Assembly (NCBI GenBank): GCA_023474015.1
Contig: JAMCYN010000101.1
Coordinates: forward strand, 62,001 to 126,000
Direction: 5' to 3'
DNA: 64,000 nt
DNA from: Armatimonadota bacterium
GTDB lineage: Bacteria; Armatimonadota; UBA5829
The notes below the pieces were generated by a model, which had not been told where the DNA came from, ran no database searches, and saw only the letters and a list, made by a program, of their open reading frames with translations. Of this stretch, positions 7,777 to 16,566 are shown piece after piece; the stretch's first letter is position 1, and each line of letters begins with the position of its first letter. Made by a program: the position numbers and the translations under genes.

Positions 7777-9240
7777 ATGCAAAAACGTAATCTCCTGTTG
7801 GCTACAATATCGGGTTTACTGTTGGCCCTGGCGATGCCGAAGCCTGGGATGTGGCCGCTCGCGTGGGTGGCGCTGGTTCCGCTGCTGGTTGTGATGCGCC
7901 GGTCCGGGCCTCGCGCCGCCGCCGTCTGCGGCTTCGTTACGGGGACGGTATACTTCGGAGTCATACTGTTCTGGCTGACTCTGTTCGGCCATCTGCCGTG
8001 GGTGGCGACGGTCTTTCTTCTCGGCGGATTGCCGATGGCCCTGTTCGCCGTAGTGGGTTGCCGATTGATGCCCGAGCGCATTGGGTGGTGGGGATATATC
8101 GCGATTCCAGCGGCGTGGACGGCCGTTCAGTGGCTGAGGTCTCTTGGGCCGCTCGGACTGCCCTGGGGGAGCATGGCGCATATCCATGCGAATGTCCTCG
8201 GCCTCATTCAGATATCATCGCTCACCGGCGCCTGGGGGATCGATTTCCTCGTATGCTTGTTCAACGTGGCTATAATAGGGACGCTGTCGGCAAAACGCGG
8301 GCGATGGCTGCCCCTTGGCCTCGTATGCGCGCTCACTGTTGCCACGTTCACGATCGGCACTTGGGCTGTCAGGAGCGCTCCTACACCCGCCGGGCGCGTA
8401 AGAGTAGCGATTATCCAAGGCAATCTTTCGCAAGATGTGAATGTCACCCCGGACTACCTCGGCTACGCATTCGACGACTACGAGTCGTTGAGCCGCGAAG
8501 CCGCGAAGTCCAGGCCCGATTTTATAGTATGGCCCGAAACCACGCTCCCCGCCGCGATCTCGCATACCGGCTGGGAGGCGGCAATCTCCAGACTCGCGCG
8601 CGAGACCGATGCGAACTACATCATCGGAGCGTGTGACTCATCCAATGCCCCATCCAATCGCCTCAACTACAACACCGCGCACTTCTACAGCCGCTCGGGC
8701 CTCAAGCTCGGCGTCTACCACAAGGTCCATCTTGTTCCTTACGGTGAATACGTGCCGCTGCGGGAGCAAATGCCGTTCCTGAAGCGTTACGGCATCCGCG
8801 AGCGGGACGTGCTGCCGGGCGATTCTCATAACCTAATCAATACGGAGATCGGCAAGCTCGGGGTCGGCATATGCTTCGAGTCACTGTTCTCTCAGATTTC
8901 GCGGCTTGAGACCAACGACGGCGCGGCAGTGCTGGTCGTAATCACAAACGACGGCTGGTTCCAGCGCTCCCAGGCCGCATATCAACACCTGATGATGGCC
9001 CGACTGCGTGCAGTGGAGAATAGGCGGTATGTGATCAGAGCGGCTGCAACGGGGATATCGGCCGTCATTGACCCCTACGGCAGGATTATCAGCGAACTGG
9101 GCATTTACCGGCGGGGAATAGTCGAGGCTAATATCGAACCCATGCGCGCGAAGACTCCATACACGCGCATGGGCGATGTCTTTGCATACATTTGCGTGGC
9201 TATCACCATCGCCGCATCAGTTGCTCCGAAACGGAAGTAA
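7777..9240 (+). CDS. lnt: Apolipoprotein N-acyltransferase
   Basis: A 487-residue inner-membrane enzyme that adds the third acyl chain to the N-terminal cysteine of lipoproteins. Six or so membrane helices (residues 5-200) precede a nitrilase-like domain (about 205-460) and a last helix. The catalytic Glu-Lys-Cys triad is visible as E254 (WPETTLP), K316 (YHKVHLVPYGEY) and C366 (GVGICFE). Length is normal for the family. It is transcribed divergently from a lipoprotein gene. Its presence supports a diderm envelope, although some monoderms have Lnt-like enzymes. Confidence 0.95.
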   Translation: MQKRNLLLATISGLLLALAMPKPGMWPLAWVALVPLLVVMRRSGPRAAAVCGFVTGTVYFGVILFWLTLFGHLPWVATVFLLGGLPMALFAVVGCRLMPERIGWWGYIAIPAAWTAVQWLRSLGPLGLPWGSMAHIHANVLGLIQISSLTGAWGIDFLVCLFNVAIIGTLSAKRGRWLPLGLVCALTVATFTIGTWAVRSAPTPAGRVRVAIIQGNLSQDVNVTPDYLGYAFDDYESLSREAAKSRPDFIVWPETTLPAAISHTGWEAAISRLARETDANYIIGACDSSNAPSNRLNYNTAHFYSRSGLKLGVYHKVHLVPYGEYVPLREQMPFLKRYGIRERDVLPGDSHNLINTEIGKLGVGICFESLFSQISRLETNDGAAVLVVITNDGWFQRSQAAYQHLMMARLRAVENRRYVIRAAATGISAVIDPYGRIISELGIYRRGIVEANIEPMRAKTPYTRMGDVFAYICVAITIAASVAPKRK

Positions 9241-9326
9241 ATGATGAATGCAGAATGCAGAGTGCAGAATGACCTATGATTAGAGGTCCCTTCATTCTGC
9301 ATTCTGCATTCATCATTCTGCATTGT
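9241..9326. repeat. Heptamer palindrome after lnt
   Basis: GAATGCA units, centre GACCTATGATTAGAGGTCCC, and mirrored ATTCTGC units. It begins directly after the lnt stop codon. The centre nearly matches those at 9603 and 51660. Confidence 0.8.
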
Positions 9327-9328
9327 AT

Positions 9329-9577
9329 CTACTTTCGCGCGGTCTGCTGAGTCAAGGTCTTCGAGAAGACTTTCTCAGGGAAACGGACGGCCATTGGAGT
9401 GAGGTTTTCGTCGTCCGCTATGCCTGCGACGATCTCGTCTGTCCTCTTTGCCAACTTCAGGGCGCTGTATACGGACAGCGCCGCCAGCAGAATAAGCCCA
9501 CCTACCGCGACAGCTATAATGAACACCATAATATCATCCCCCGGCGTCGATGACTTTCTTTTTCCCATCGGGGGCAA
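9329..9577 (-). CDS. Small single-span membrane protein
   Basis: Up to 82 residues, with a membrane helix (VFIIAVAVGGLILLAALSVY) and a short charged C-terminal tail. The start is uncertain: TTG 9577, ATG 9568 or ATG 9529 (just before the helix). I do not recognise a family. It lies between two heptamer palindromes, downstream of the ccm operon on the same strand. Confidence 0.45.
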   Translation of the reverse strand: MPPMGKRKSSTPGDDIMVFIIAVAVGGLILLAALSVYSALKLAKRTDEIVAGIADDENLTPMAVRFPEKVFSKTLTQQTARK

Positions 9578-9602
9578 TTGGCGAAACCGGGGCCAACAGA
9601 AG

Positions 9603-9693
9603 GGAATTGCAGATTGCAGAATGCAGATTGCAGATTGACCTATGATTGCAAGGTCCCTTCATTCTGCATTCTTAATTCTGCATTCTTCATTTC
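9603..9693. repeat. Heptamer palindrome at the end of the ccm operon
   Basis: Alternating GATTGCA/GAATGCA units, a centre with GACCTATGATTGCAAGGTCCC, and mirrored units. It overlaps the last codons of the downstream-most operon gene. Confidence 0.75.
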
Positions 9694-10322
9694 CTTCCCT
9701 GATGTTCCCGAATAAGATCGAGGGCAAGCCGGCGAGCGTCTTCTATCCGGTCCGCACGGATGAGGTCGAATATCTCCGAGTCGAGAAGCCGGTTGAACAG
9801 TGCCTCTCGCTCCGCCTGGGTGTCGAACTCCGCCTTGGTAATCTCCCTAAGCTCGCCCATAAGATCGACGAACACGCTGTATTCCTCGCCGTAGCTTTTC
9901 TCCAATTCGCGCCGGATCTTCTTGCTCAGCGCGGGGCTTTTGCCGGAAGTCGTAATGGCGATCAGAAGCCCGCCCCGACGCACGACCGCGGGAACGATGA
10001 ACGAGCAGAGTTCGGGGTCGTCAACCACGTTCACGGGGATATTGCCGCGCACGGCTTCGTTATATACGGCGGCGTTGACCGGGCGGTTGCCGGTGGCGGC
10101 GAATACCAGGACGTAACCGCTTGTATCGCCCGGCTGGTATTCGCGGCGGATGACGGTCAGGCCATCGTAGGACTCCATGCGCGGGTCGATCTCGGGGCTT
10201 ATCACAGTCACCACCGCCCCCGCCTCGCGAAGCGCGACCAGCTTTCGATACGCGACGTCTCCGCCGCCCACGATCAGGCAGGGCCTATCGGTCACATCGA
10301 CTGCTATCGGGTAGAATCCCAT
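9687..10322 (-). CDS. Precorrin-2 dehydrogenase / siroheme-type ferrochelatase
   Basis: A 211-residue Met8/SirC-like protein that oxidises precorrin-2 to sirohydrochlorin on the way to siroheme or alternative haem. The N-terminal NAD-binding fold shows PCLIVGGGDVAYRKL (about 13-27). The C-terminal part has TSGKSPALSKKIRRELE, typical of the dimerisation and catalytic domain. ATG at 10322 lies two bases after the ccmF stop, so it is the last gene of the ccm operon. The coupling of a tetrapyrrole step with cytochrome c maturation fits haem supply. The longer frame upstream overlaps ccmF and is not used. Confidence 0.88.
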   Translation of the reverse strand: MGFYPIAVDVTDRPCLIVGGGDVAYRKLVALREAGAVVTVISPEIDPRMESYDGLTVIRREYQPGDTSGYVLVFAATGNRPVNAAVYNEAVRGNIPVNVVDDPELCSFIVPAVVRRGGLLIAITTSGKSPALSKKIRRELEKSYGEEYSVFVDLMGELREITKAEFDTQAEREALFNRLLDSEIFDLIRADRIEDARRLALDLIREHQGRK

Positions 10323-10324
10323 CA

Positions 10325-12619
10325 CTATGCCTTGCTTTCCGCGCTTCTGCGCCAGGTCGCCACGAGTCCGCCCACGATCATCAGCACGGTCCCGACCCAC
10401 AATAGCCAGATCAGCGGCTTGGTGGTAACTTCGATGATCGCCGTCTCCTTGATGCCGGGACCCGCGACTGTCAGACTTGCTCCAACCGAGTTCCCCATAT
10501 GGCCTTCTTCCGAATCAGTAATATACCGCTCGAAGTTGAGCGCCAGGCCGTCGACCTCCACCGGGGCGCCCTGCGAGACGGTGATATGTTCGGTCGTGCC
10601 GTCGCTCTTAACGTAGTCCAAATCGACGGAGCGGGCCTCGACCTGCATCCCCGTGAGCCTGAGGGTCGCGCCCGTGCCGGGAATTTCCGCAGGCAGCGGA
10701 ACCAGTCCATCAGGACCAAATGACGCGGTGGGCGTGACGTTCGTGCCCTGTATCGCCGCCGGCGAGATGTATAGATCGGAGATCAGGGAGGACTTGATAT
10801 AGGGCCTGGAGACCGAGCCCCGGCGGTCCGCCTGCATAGTCAGCGGCGCGTCGAATGAGCGCCCGCCGCGCTCGACCCTGATTTGCATGATCTGCTCGTC
10901 GGCGCCGGACATTGCGGTTCCCTTGTAGGTAAATCCGTAGCCGTAAGCCTTCTTGGGCGCATCATTCAAAGGCAATGACAACGGAGTCTTTCCGCCGCTG
11001 CAGGAAAACACAATCCCAAGCAGTGTGAGAGCGACTCCGATATGCCCAATGTGCGCCCCGGCTCGGAGCGGAACGGCCTTCGCACACCTTGCCACGCTTA
11101 GCACCAGCGCCGCGATGCCCGACCCGATCAGCAGAATGATCGCCACCCGCGCGGCCAACCCGTCCGCGCCGCCTGGAAGCAGCCTCGCAAGTAATCCGTC
11201 CACAGCATTGGACACCGTCCCGGCGAAGGCCGCCACAATCGCAACCACGGCAACAACACCCAGCGCCCGCGCCAGGCCATTGGATTGACGTTGAGAAGGT
11301 TTGGGGAGGGCGAGACTCTCGCCGAGCTTCGTCTCTTCGGAGGCACAAGGCTCAGCAGGAGCTTCGCCATCCCGTGTTTGCACAGCTTTGGCGCTCCAGC
11401 CCAGCACGGTCGCGAATGCGATCAGAATCGCGGTCGCGATGGCAATCGGAGTGGCCATGTGGGTGTAAAACGTCGGGCTGGGGTTCGAGTTGGAGAATAT
11501 GGGGAATGAGGTCCCAATGACGACCGTGATGGCAAAAACGCTCATCACCACCGCGCCGCCGATTATCGCATAGTCCTTGGAGGCGATTTGTATTGGCTCG
11601 GATTCACTGGCCATCGAGTTCCATCGCCAGATCAGCATTCCCACGCAAAGAACGACGTAGAATATCATACCCGCGAGCAGGTAGCCATGCGTGCCGAGGT
11701 CAGCGAACGAATGGTTCGACACCTCGGAGAGCACTCCGCTGCGGGTGAGGAACGTGGCGTAGATTATCAGCAGAAACGTGCCGAACGCCAACATAAGGTT
11801 CGCGCGGGTCATCCTGCCCCGGTTTCGCTGAAGCAGCAGGCCGTGGACCAGCGCGGTGCCGGTCAGCCAGGGCACGAACGAGGCGTTCTCGACGGGGTCC
11901 CAGCCCCAGTAGCCACCCCAGCCGAGCACTTCGTAAGACCAGATCATCCCGAGTATCAGGCCCGCGCTCAGAGAGACCCATCCGAACAGCGCCCACGGCA
12001 GACAGGGCCGGACCCAGTCGCCGGTTTCACGCCTCACAATCGCCCGTATCGCATACGCCGCCGGCACGATCAACAGCGCATATCCGAGAAATACGACCGG
12101 CGGGTGGATCGCCATCCACGGGTTCTTGAGCAGTGGGTTGAGACCTCCGCCGACCATACCGGGCTGGTAGTTCGGCATTATCCTGAACGGGTCCGCCACC
12201 ACCAGCAGCACAGTGAAGAACGTCATCACCGAGCACCAAAAGGTCATGAACAACGAAACGTCTTCTCGCCGCCGACGCGCGAATGCCAGCCCGATGACAC
12301 CGACCATCAACGCCCAGAGGAGCATCGACCCCTCCTGGCCCGCCCAGAACGACGAAACGCGATAGATCAGCGCGTCCGCGGGGCCGCTGTAGTCGTGGAT
12401 ATACGCAATGTCGTATCTCTTCAGCGACAGAATCTGCTCGAGAAGATAGACCGAGGCATACGCAACCGCGACTACGCAAGTATAGTATGCGCCCCGGGCT
12501 ATGCGCGGCAGCCACTCCGGCCCGCGCTTCGCAAACGCGAGCACCAGATAGGCCGCAAGCGACACGACCGACGCAGCCAGCGCGATGTATATGGTGAAAT
12601 TGTCGGCTGATAGTTTCAT
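10325..12619 (-). CDS. ccmF: Cytochrome c haem lyase subunit CcmF
   Basis: A 764-residue, many-pass inner-membrane protein that transfers haem from CcmE to apocytochrome c. The WWD haem-handling motif is seen as WGGYWGWDPVENASFVPWL. ATG at 12619 overlaps the ccmE stop (TAATG). Around residues 415-442, between membrane segments, an insertion reading GEAPAEPCASEETKLGESL is encoded by a dispersed repeat that also occurs at 36616-36685. The frame is kept, so the protein is probably functional. No CcmH or CcmG gene is seen nearby. Confidence 0.94.
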   Translation of the reverse strand: MKLSADNFTIYIALAASVVSLAAYLVLAFAKRGPEWLPRIARGAYYTCVVAVAYASVYLLEQILSLKRYDIAYIHDYSGPADALIYRVSSFWAGQEGSMLLWALMVGVIGLAFARRRREDVSLFMTFWCSVMTFFTVLLVVADPFRIMPNYQPGMVGGGLNPLLKNPWMAIHPPVVFLGYALLIVPAAYAIRAIVRRETGDWVRPCLPWALFGWVSLSAGLILGMIWSYEVLGWGGYWGWDPVENASFVPWLTGTALVHGLLLQRNRGRMTRANLMLAFGTFLLIIYATFLTRSGVLSEVSNHSFADLGTHGYLLAGMIFYVVLCVGMLIWRWNSMASESEPIQIASKDYAIIGGAVVMSVFAITVVIGTSFPIFSNSNPSPTFYTHMATPIAIATAILIAFATVLGWSAKAVQTRDGEAPAEPCASEETKLGESLALPKPSQRQSNGLARALGVVAVVAIVAAFAGTVSNAVDGLLARLLPGGADGLAARVAIILLIGSGIAALVLSVARCAKAVPLRAGAHIGHIGVALTLLGIVFSCSGGKTPLSLPLNDAPKKAYGYGFTYKGTAMSGADEQIMQIRVERGGRSFDAPLTMQADRRGSVSRPYIKSSLISDLYISPAAIQGTNVTPTASFGPDGLVPLPAEIPGTGATLRLTGMQVEARSVDLDYVKSDGTTEHITVSQGAPVEVDGLALNFERYITDSEEGHMGNSVGASLTVAGPGIKETAIIEVTTKPLIWLLWVGTVLMIVGGLVATWRRSAESKA
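11293..11372. repeat. Dispersed repeat inserted in frame in ccmF
   Basis: Shares CCTCCGAAGAGAC and AAGCTCGGCG and CTCGCCCTCCC with the copy at 36616-36685. It adds a hydrophilic loop to CcmF without disrupting the frame. Confidence 0.6.
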
Positions 12620-12996
12620 TAGCTCTTCTTTCCCGCATACCTGGACGGGCACTTCAGCAGCACCTGGTCCGCGATGAACTCGTTCTTCTGATACGTTCCA
12701 CGCACGACGGCGCTGGGGGCGGTATCGTAGTTGGCCGGTTTCACACCCTTGTATCGGACCGGCAGGTAAACGCCCGCCTTGTCCTTAAGCGTGAAAACAA
12801 ACTCGCCGGTCTTGTCGTCATAGCGCGCCTTGGTGCGCAGAATCTTGCCCTGGAACTGCACCGGTCGATCACCGGCGGCTTGCACCTCGACGACCGTGGT
12901 GACATACTGCGCCTTGGTGTGCATGACTTCCTTCACGAACATGGCCGCGAACGCGACGATCACCAGCGCGCCGACAGCATATAGACCCTTATTCAA
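12619..12996 (-). CDS. ccmE: CcmE haem chaperone, CxxxY variant
   Basis: A 125-residue membrane-anchored haem chaperone that takes haem from the CcmABC complex and hands it to CcmF. One N-terminal helix (4-22) is followed by the OB-fold domain. The haem-binding site near the C-terminus reads CPSRY (C116, Y120) where most CcmE have HxxxY. The Cys variant is known from archaea and some sulfate reducers, in systems without CcmH. The start is TTG at 12996, because AGGAGG lies eight bases upstream; it overlaps the ccmC stop. The longer frame upstream is part of ccmC. Confidence 0.9.
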   Translation of the reverse strand: MNKGLYAVGALVIVAFAAMFVKEVMHTKAQYVTTVVEVQAAGDRPVQFQGKILRTKARYDDKTGEFVFTLKDKAGVYLPVRYKGVKPANYDTAPSAVVRGTYQKNEFIADQVLLKCPSRYAGKKS

Positions 12997-13667
12997 GGCT
13001 TGAGCCTCCTGATTTTGGAAACGCGAACTCGGAATATCCAAACATATAGCCACAGCAATCCCAGCATCGCTGAGCCCATGACGATCTTATACTGGGGAGC
13101 GAGACCTCCCTGGCTCGAAAGGGTATCGGTCGGATGCAGGCCGCCCATCAGGCGCGGCAGCACGAAAACAAGCGGGAACATCACCAGGCACGCCAGTATG
13201 TTATACACCGCGCTTACCTTGCCCCGAGGACTGGAGCCTGGAATGGCACTCCTGAGCGCGAAATAGGCCGCGTATACGATCAGCAGCATCAGGATGGTGG
13301 TCTGCCTGGGGTCCCAGTTCCACGCCGCGCCCCACTGGAGCTTCGCGAATATCATCCCTGAAACCGTGGCGAGGCCGGTGAATACGAACCCCAGCCCCGC
13401 CGAGGTCGCTGATTTAGCGTCGGTGATAGCCCTGCCGCTCCTCAGATAGCCGACGGCGTAGACAGTCGAGACGAGATATGCCACCACGGCCATCATCGCG
13501 CACGGCACGTGAAACAGCACGATCCTCGCCGACTCAGGGTCGGCGAATCCCACCGCTGGGGGCACGTAGAGAAACGCGGCGGCTATTACGCCGACCATCC
13601 AGATACCCCACCCCCATTTCAGAGGCGCGGGCATTACAACAGCCTGATTATTGTCTAATCTTCCCAT
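12993..13667 (-). CDS. ccmC: Haem-handling protein CcmC
   Basis: A 224-residue protein with six membrane helices that presents haem to CcmE. The tryptophan-rich motif reads WGAAWNWDPRQTT, and axial histidines are visible in LFHVP and GGLHP. It overlaps ccmB by 13 bases upstream and ccmE downstream, so the genes are translated from one transcript. Length is normal. Confidence 0.94.
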   Translation of the reverse strand: MGRLDNNQAVVMPAPLKWGWGIWMVGVIAAAFLYVPPAVGFADPESARIVLFHVPCAMMAVVAYLVSTVYAVGYLRSGRAITDAKSATSAGLGFVFTGLATVSGMIFAKLQWGAAWNWDPRQTTILMLLIVYAAYFALRSAIPGSSPRGKVSAVYNILACLVMFPLVFVLPRLMGGLHPTDTLSSQGGLAPQYKIVMGSAMLGLLWLYVWIFRVRVSKIRRLKP

Positions 13668-14383
13668 ATAAACCTAAACAACATTAGACTTGCGGTGATG
13701 ACTATCCCGCAGTAGTAGGCGAGCAGTCGAACATCGGCAAGTATCTCACCAACGGCCCCGCCGCGCATCGCCAGGTCCGACCCATGTATCGCAACCGCAA
13801 GCACGGGTATGAGCAACGGAAAACTGATAACTGCGAACAGCGCGCCCTTGGTGACGGCTCGAGCCACCATGCACGCGGCCATCGTCGCGCCCGCGCTCAA
13901 GCCTAAGCCGCCGAGCGTAAGAATAGCGATAAACAGCCCCCATCTCGCGACTGAGCATCCCGTCAGCAGCGCGAAGAGTGGGACGGTCACAATTTCGAGC
14001 GCGATCAGGGTCGCCCAGTTGAACGTCAACTTGCCCAAGTAAACACTATTGGGCCGCGCGGCAAGTTTGAGAGTCGCGGCGGTATAGGTCTCGTCCTCCC
14101 GCACGAACGACCGGCTCAGCCCGGACATCGCTGAGAAGTATATCACAATCCAGAGCATCGCGGACGCCACTGCGCTCTTGCTCCCCCACGCGCCAAGCCC
14201 GAAGGACACGGCCACTGTGCTCGTCACGGCGAAAAGCAATACGGCGCTGAGCGCCTGCCGCGCGCGAAGCTCGCATCTGAGGTCCTTGATCAGCACCGCC
14301 CAGGCGGACCTTGCGTAGTCCCCGATGCCGGGCTGGTGTATCCGATACGGCGAAACCGATGTGGCTCGTTCCACAGTGCTCAC
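13655..14383 (-). CDS. ccmB: Haem exporter permease CcmB
   Basis: A 242-residue permease with six hydrophobic segments and the family signature LIKDLRCELRARQ near the N-terminus, followed by SFVREDETYTAATLKL. With CcmA and CcmC it forms the complex that releases holo-CcmE. ATG at 14383 overlaps the ccmA stop (ATGA). No CcmD-like ORF was seen between the genes. Confidence 0.92.
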   Translation of the reverse strand: MSTVERATSVSPYRIHQPGIGDYARSAWAVLIKDLRCELRARQALSAVLLFAVTSTVAVSFGLGAWGSKSAVASAMLWIVIYFSAMSGLSRSFVREDETYTAATLKLAARPNSVYLGKLTFNWATLIALEIVTVPLFALLTGCSVARWGLFIAILTLGGLGLSAGATMAACMVARAVTKGALFAVISFPLLIPVLAVAIHGSDLAMRGGAVGEILADVRLLAYYCGIVITASLMLFRFIWED

Positions 14384-15000
14384 CGTTTCACCCCCAGATC
14401 GATCCGCGCGGCGCCAAGGGCCGCTTCATCGGCATCGTTCGTGGCGATCACGACCATGCCCGACTCCGACTGCCGCGCGATGACCTCACGAGTCATGCGG
14501 ATGCCATCCGCGTCCAGATTTGACGAGGGCTCATCCAGGAACAAGAGCGGTGGCCGATGCAGCAGTGCGGCGGCAAAACAAGCTCGCTGCCTCAACCCCG
14601 ACGAAAGCGCCCGTATAGGGTCATCCGCGCGCGCCGCAATACCGACTTCCTCCATAACCTCGTCTATCCGGCCCGCGCTGACTTTACAGGCGCGCGCATT
14701 AGCCAAAAACTGCAAGTTCTCCCGCGTCGTCAGCTCGCCGTAGAGCCGCACGTCAGGCGCGACAAGGCCGATGATACCGCGAGTGGAATCACGGGGGACA
14801 GGCGTGCCGTCGAGTGATATGACCACGCCGCCGTCCGTGGGGGTCAGCAGACCCGCAAGAACCCTCACGAGGGTGGACTTGCCCGAACCATTTGGACCGG
14901 TAATGGACATGCATCCGCCATCGAAAGCGAAGTCGATGGCCGAGAAGACAATTCTATCGTCAAACTCGTGCGTCAAGTCCGAAATCTGAATTGATACCAA
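14380..15000 (-). CDS. ccmA: Haem exporter ATP-binding protein CcmA
   Basis: A 206-residue ABC ATPase. Walker A is GPNGSGKST, the signature is ALSSGLRQR, and Walker B is LLFLDEPSSNLDADG. The signature has SSGL instead of the usual LSGGQ, as in other CcmA proteins. TTG at 15000 is preferred because GAGGAG lies five bases upstream; an ATG at 15039 gives 13 more residues. It is the first gene of the ccmABCEF operon, which runs on the minus strand to 9687. Confidence 0.92.
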   Translation of the reverse strand: MVSIQISDLTHEFDDRIVFSAIDFAFDGGCMSITGPNGSGKSTLVRVLAGLLTPTDGGVVISLDGTPVPRDSTRGIIGLVAPDVRLYGELTTRENLQFLANARACKVSAGRIDEVMEEVGIAARADDPIRALSSGLRQRACFAAALLHRPPLLFLDEPSSNLDADGIRMTREVIARQSESGMVVIATNDADEAALGAARIDLGVKR

Positions 15001-15197
15001 TGCGGCTCCTCGGTCGGCGGCGCGGGTTTCTATTACCAATTATCTCATCACTGCCGGGGAGCGTCAAGCTGAAGTGTTCGACGGCGACCTCCAACGGCGT
15101 TTGACACGTTCAATCCAGCCATTTATAATCTTTCTAGCCGCTCGCGCTAAGCGTGCGGACATATACGAAAAGTCACTCGCGCGAAAGGAGCTTTGTT

Positions 15198-15929
15198 ATG
15201 CTCAAACCTGAAGACTTTTTCGACCTGGAGGGCTTTGAGTTCAGGAGCCTGTTTGACGGCTGCCAGTATGTTTGGGAGGCGCTGTCGAGAGTCGGCAGGT
15301 TCGCGCTCGAGTATATTATGAACGTCGATGGTGATGACACGATCTTCGGGATCGTTATGAACGGCGCCCACATAGACGACCGCAACGCCGTCGTCATCGG
15401 AGAGGGGACCGTGGTCGAGCCGGGAGCGTTCATTCAGGGCCCGGCCATCATAGGCAAGAACTGCCAGATCAGGCACGGGGCCTATATTCGAGGGGATGTG
15501 GTCATCGGTAACGACTGCACGGTGGGCCATTCCTCCGAGCTCAAGAATGCAATTATGCTGGACACCGCGCAGTGCCCGCACTTCGCTTATGTCGGCGACA
15601 GTATTCTGGGGCGCAAGGTGAACCTCGGCGCGGGGACGAAGCTCTCGAACCTGCCGGTGGTGAGCGTGAAGGACGGCGACACGGGCAAGCGGCCTACGGT
15701 CAAACTGGAGATCGAGGGCAAAATATACGATACGGGCCTTGCGAAGTTCGGGGCGATTGTCGGGGACGGCGTGCAGACCGGCTGCAATACGGTGACTAAC
15801 CCCGGCTGCCTGATCGGGAAGAACACCCTGGTCTACCCCAACGTGTCGCTCAAGAAGGGCTACTATCCCCCGGACCGGATCATCAAGCTGCACCAGGAAC
15901 TGACTTCCATCATGAGGGAAGACAAGTAG
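15198..15929 (+). CDS. Left-handed beta-helix acyl/nucleotidyl-transferase-like protein
   Basis: A 243-residue protein made largely of hexapeptide repeats, e.g. VIGEGTVVEPGAFIQGPAIIG and YIRGDVVIGNDCTVG. It resembles the C-terminal half of GlmU-like UDP-sugar acetyltransferases without their nucleotidyltransferase half. The substrate is unknown. ATG at 15198 follows AAAGGAG. The 3' end overlaps the convergent pdxT by 20 bases. Confidence 0.8.
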   Translation: MLKPEDFFDLEGFEFRSLFDGCQYVWEALSRVGRFALEYIMNVDGDDTIFGIVMNGAHIDDRNAVVIGEGTVVEPGAFIQGPAIIGKNCQIRHGAYIRGDVVIGNDCTVGHSSELKNAIMLDTAQCPHFAYVGDSILGRKVNLGAGTKLSNLPVVSVKDGDTGKRPTVKLEIEGKIYDTGLAKFGAIVGDGVQTGCNTVTNPGCLIGKNTLVYPNVSLKKGYYPPDRIIKLHQELTSIMREDK

Positions 15930-16560
15930 CGGTCATCAAAACGAAATACTCGTGCACACGGCTGTCTGAAGTAAGCTCCGGGTGAAACGCGGCGGCGAGG
16001 CAATTGCCTTGGCGCGCCATTATGATCTCACCCTCGTCCAGCGAGGCCAGCACTTCGACACCAGGCCCCGCCTCGGTTATATAGGGCGCACGGATGAAGA
16101 CGGCTCTCAACCTGCCGCCGCGAATACCCTTCACCTCGATATCCGCCTCGAAGCTGTCCACCTGGCGACCGAAGGCGTTCCGGCGGATGGTGACATCCAT
16201 CAGCCCAAGCCTGTGCTGGTCGCTGTTCTCGATCTCCTTCGCGAGCAAGATCATGCCCGTGCAGGTGCCGAAAACGGTCATCCCCTGCCCCACGCGCCGC
16301 CTGATCGCCTCATCGACGCCGTATCGCGCCATCAGCTTGCCTACGGTCGTGCTCTCTCCGCCGGGAATGATCAGCCCGTCGCAGCGTTCGATCTGCTCGG
16401 GCGTGCGGACGGTTTGCGCCTCGACACCATCGATCAACTGGAGCATCTCGATGTGCTTCTGGAAATCGCCTTGGAGCGCGAGCACGCCAATATGGACCGT
16501 GGGGCGGCCCACAAGGCCCGCCCCACTAATCTTGATATCCTGTTGAGCCAATGCGCACAT
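15910..16560 (-). CDS. pdxT: Pyridoxal 5'-phosphate synthase glutaminase PdxT
   Basis: A 216-residue class I glutaminase that supplies ammonia to PdxS. The nucleophile elbow is GTCTGMI, the oxyanion region is IPGGEST, and the catalytic His-Glu lies in AAFHPEL. The N-terminal 20 residues before IGVLALQGDF are longer than usual, so a later start is possible. It begins 6 bases after pdxS and the pair form one operon. Confidence 0.95.
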   Translation of the reverse strand: MCALAQQDIKISGAGLVGRPTVHIGVLALQGDFQKHIEMLQLIDGVEAQTVRTPEQIERCDGLIIPGGESTTVGKLMARYGVDEAIRRRVGQGMTVFGTCTGMILLAKEIENSDQHRLGLMDVTIRRNAFGRQVDSFEADIEVKGIRGGRLRAVFIRAPYITEAGPGVEVLASLDEGEIIMARQGNCLAAAFHPELTSDSRVHEYFVLMTATCLPS

Positions 16561-16566
16561 CGCGAA

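Noticed and set aside
9241..9326. Heptamer palindromes as a CRISPR array
   Set aside because: Units are about 7 bp, lack spacers, and are mirrored rather than directly repeated.
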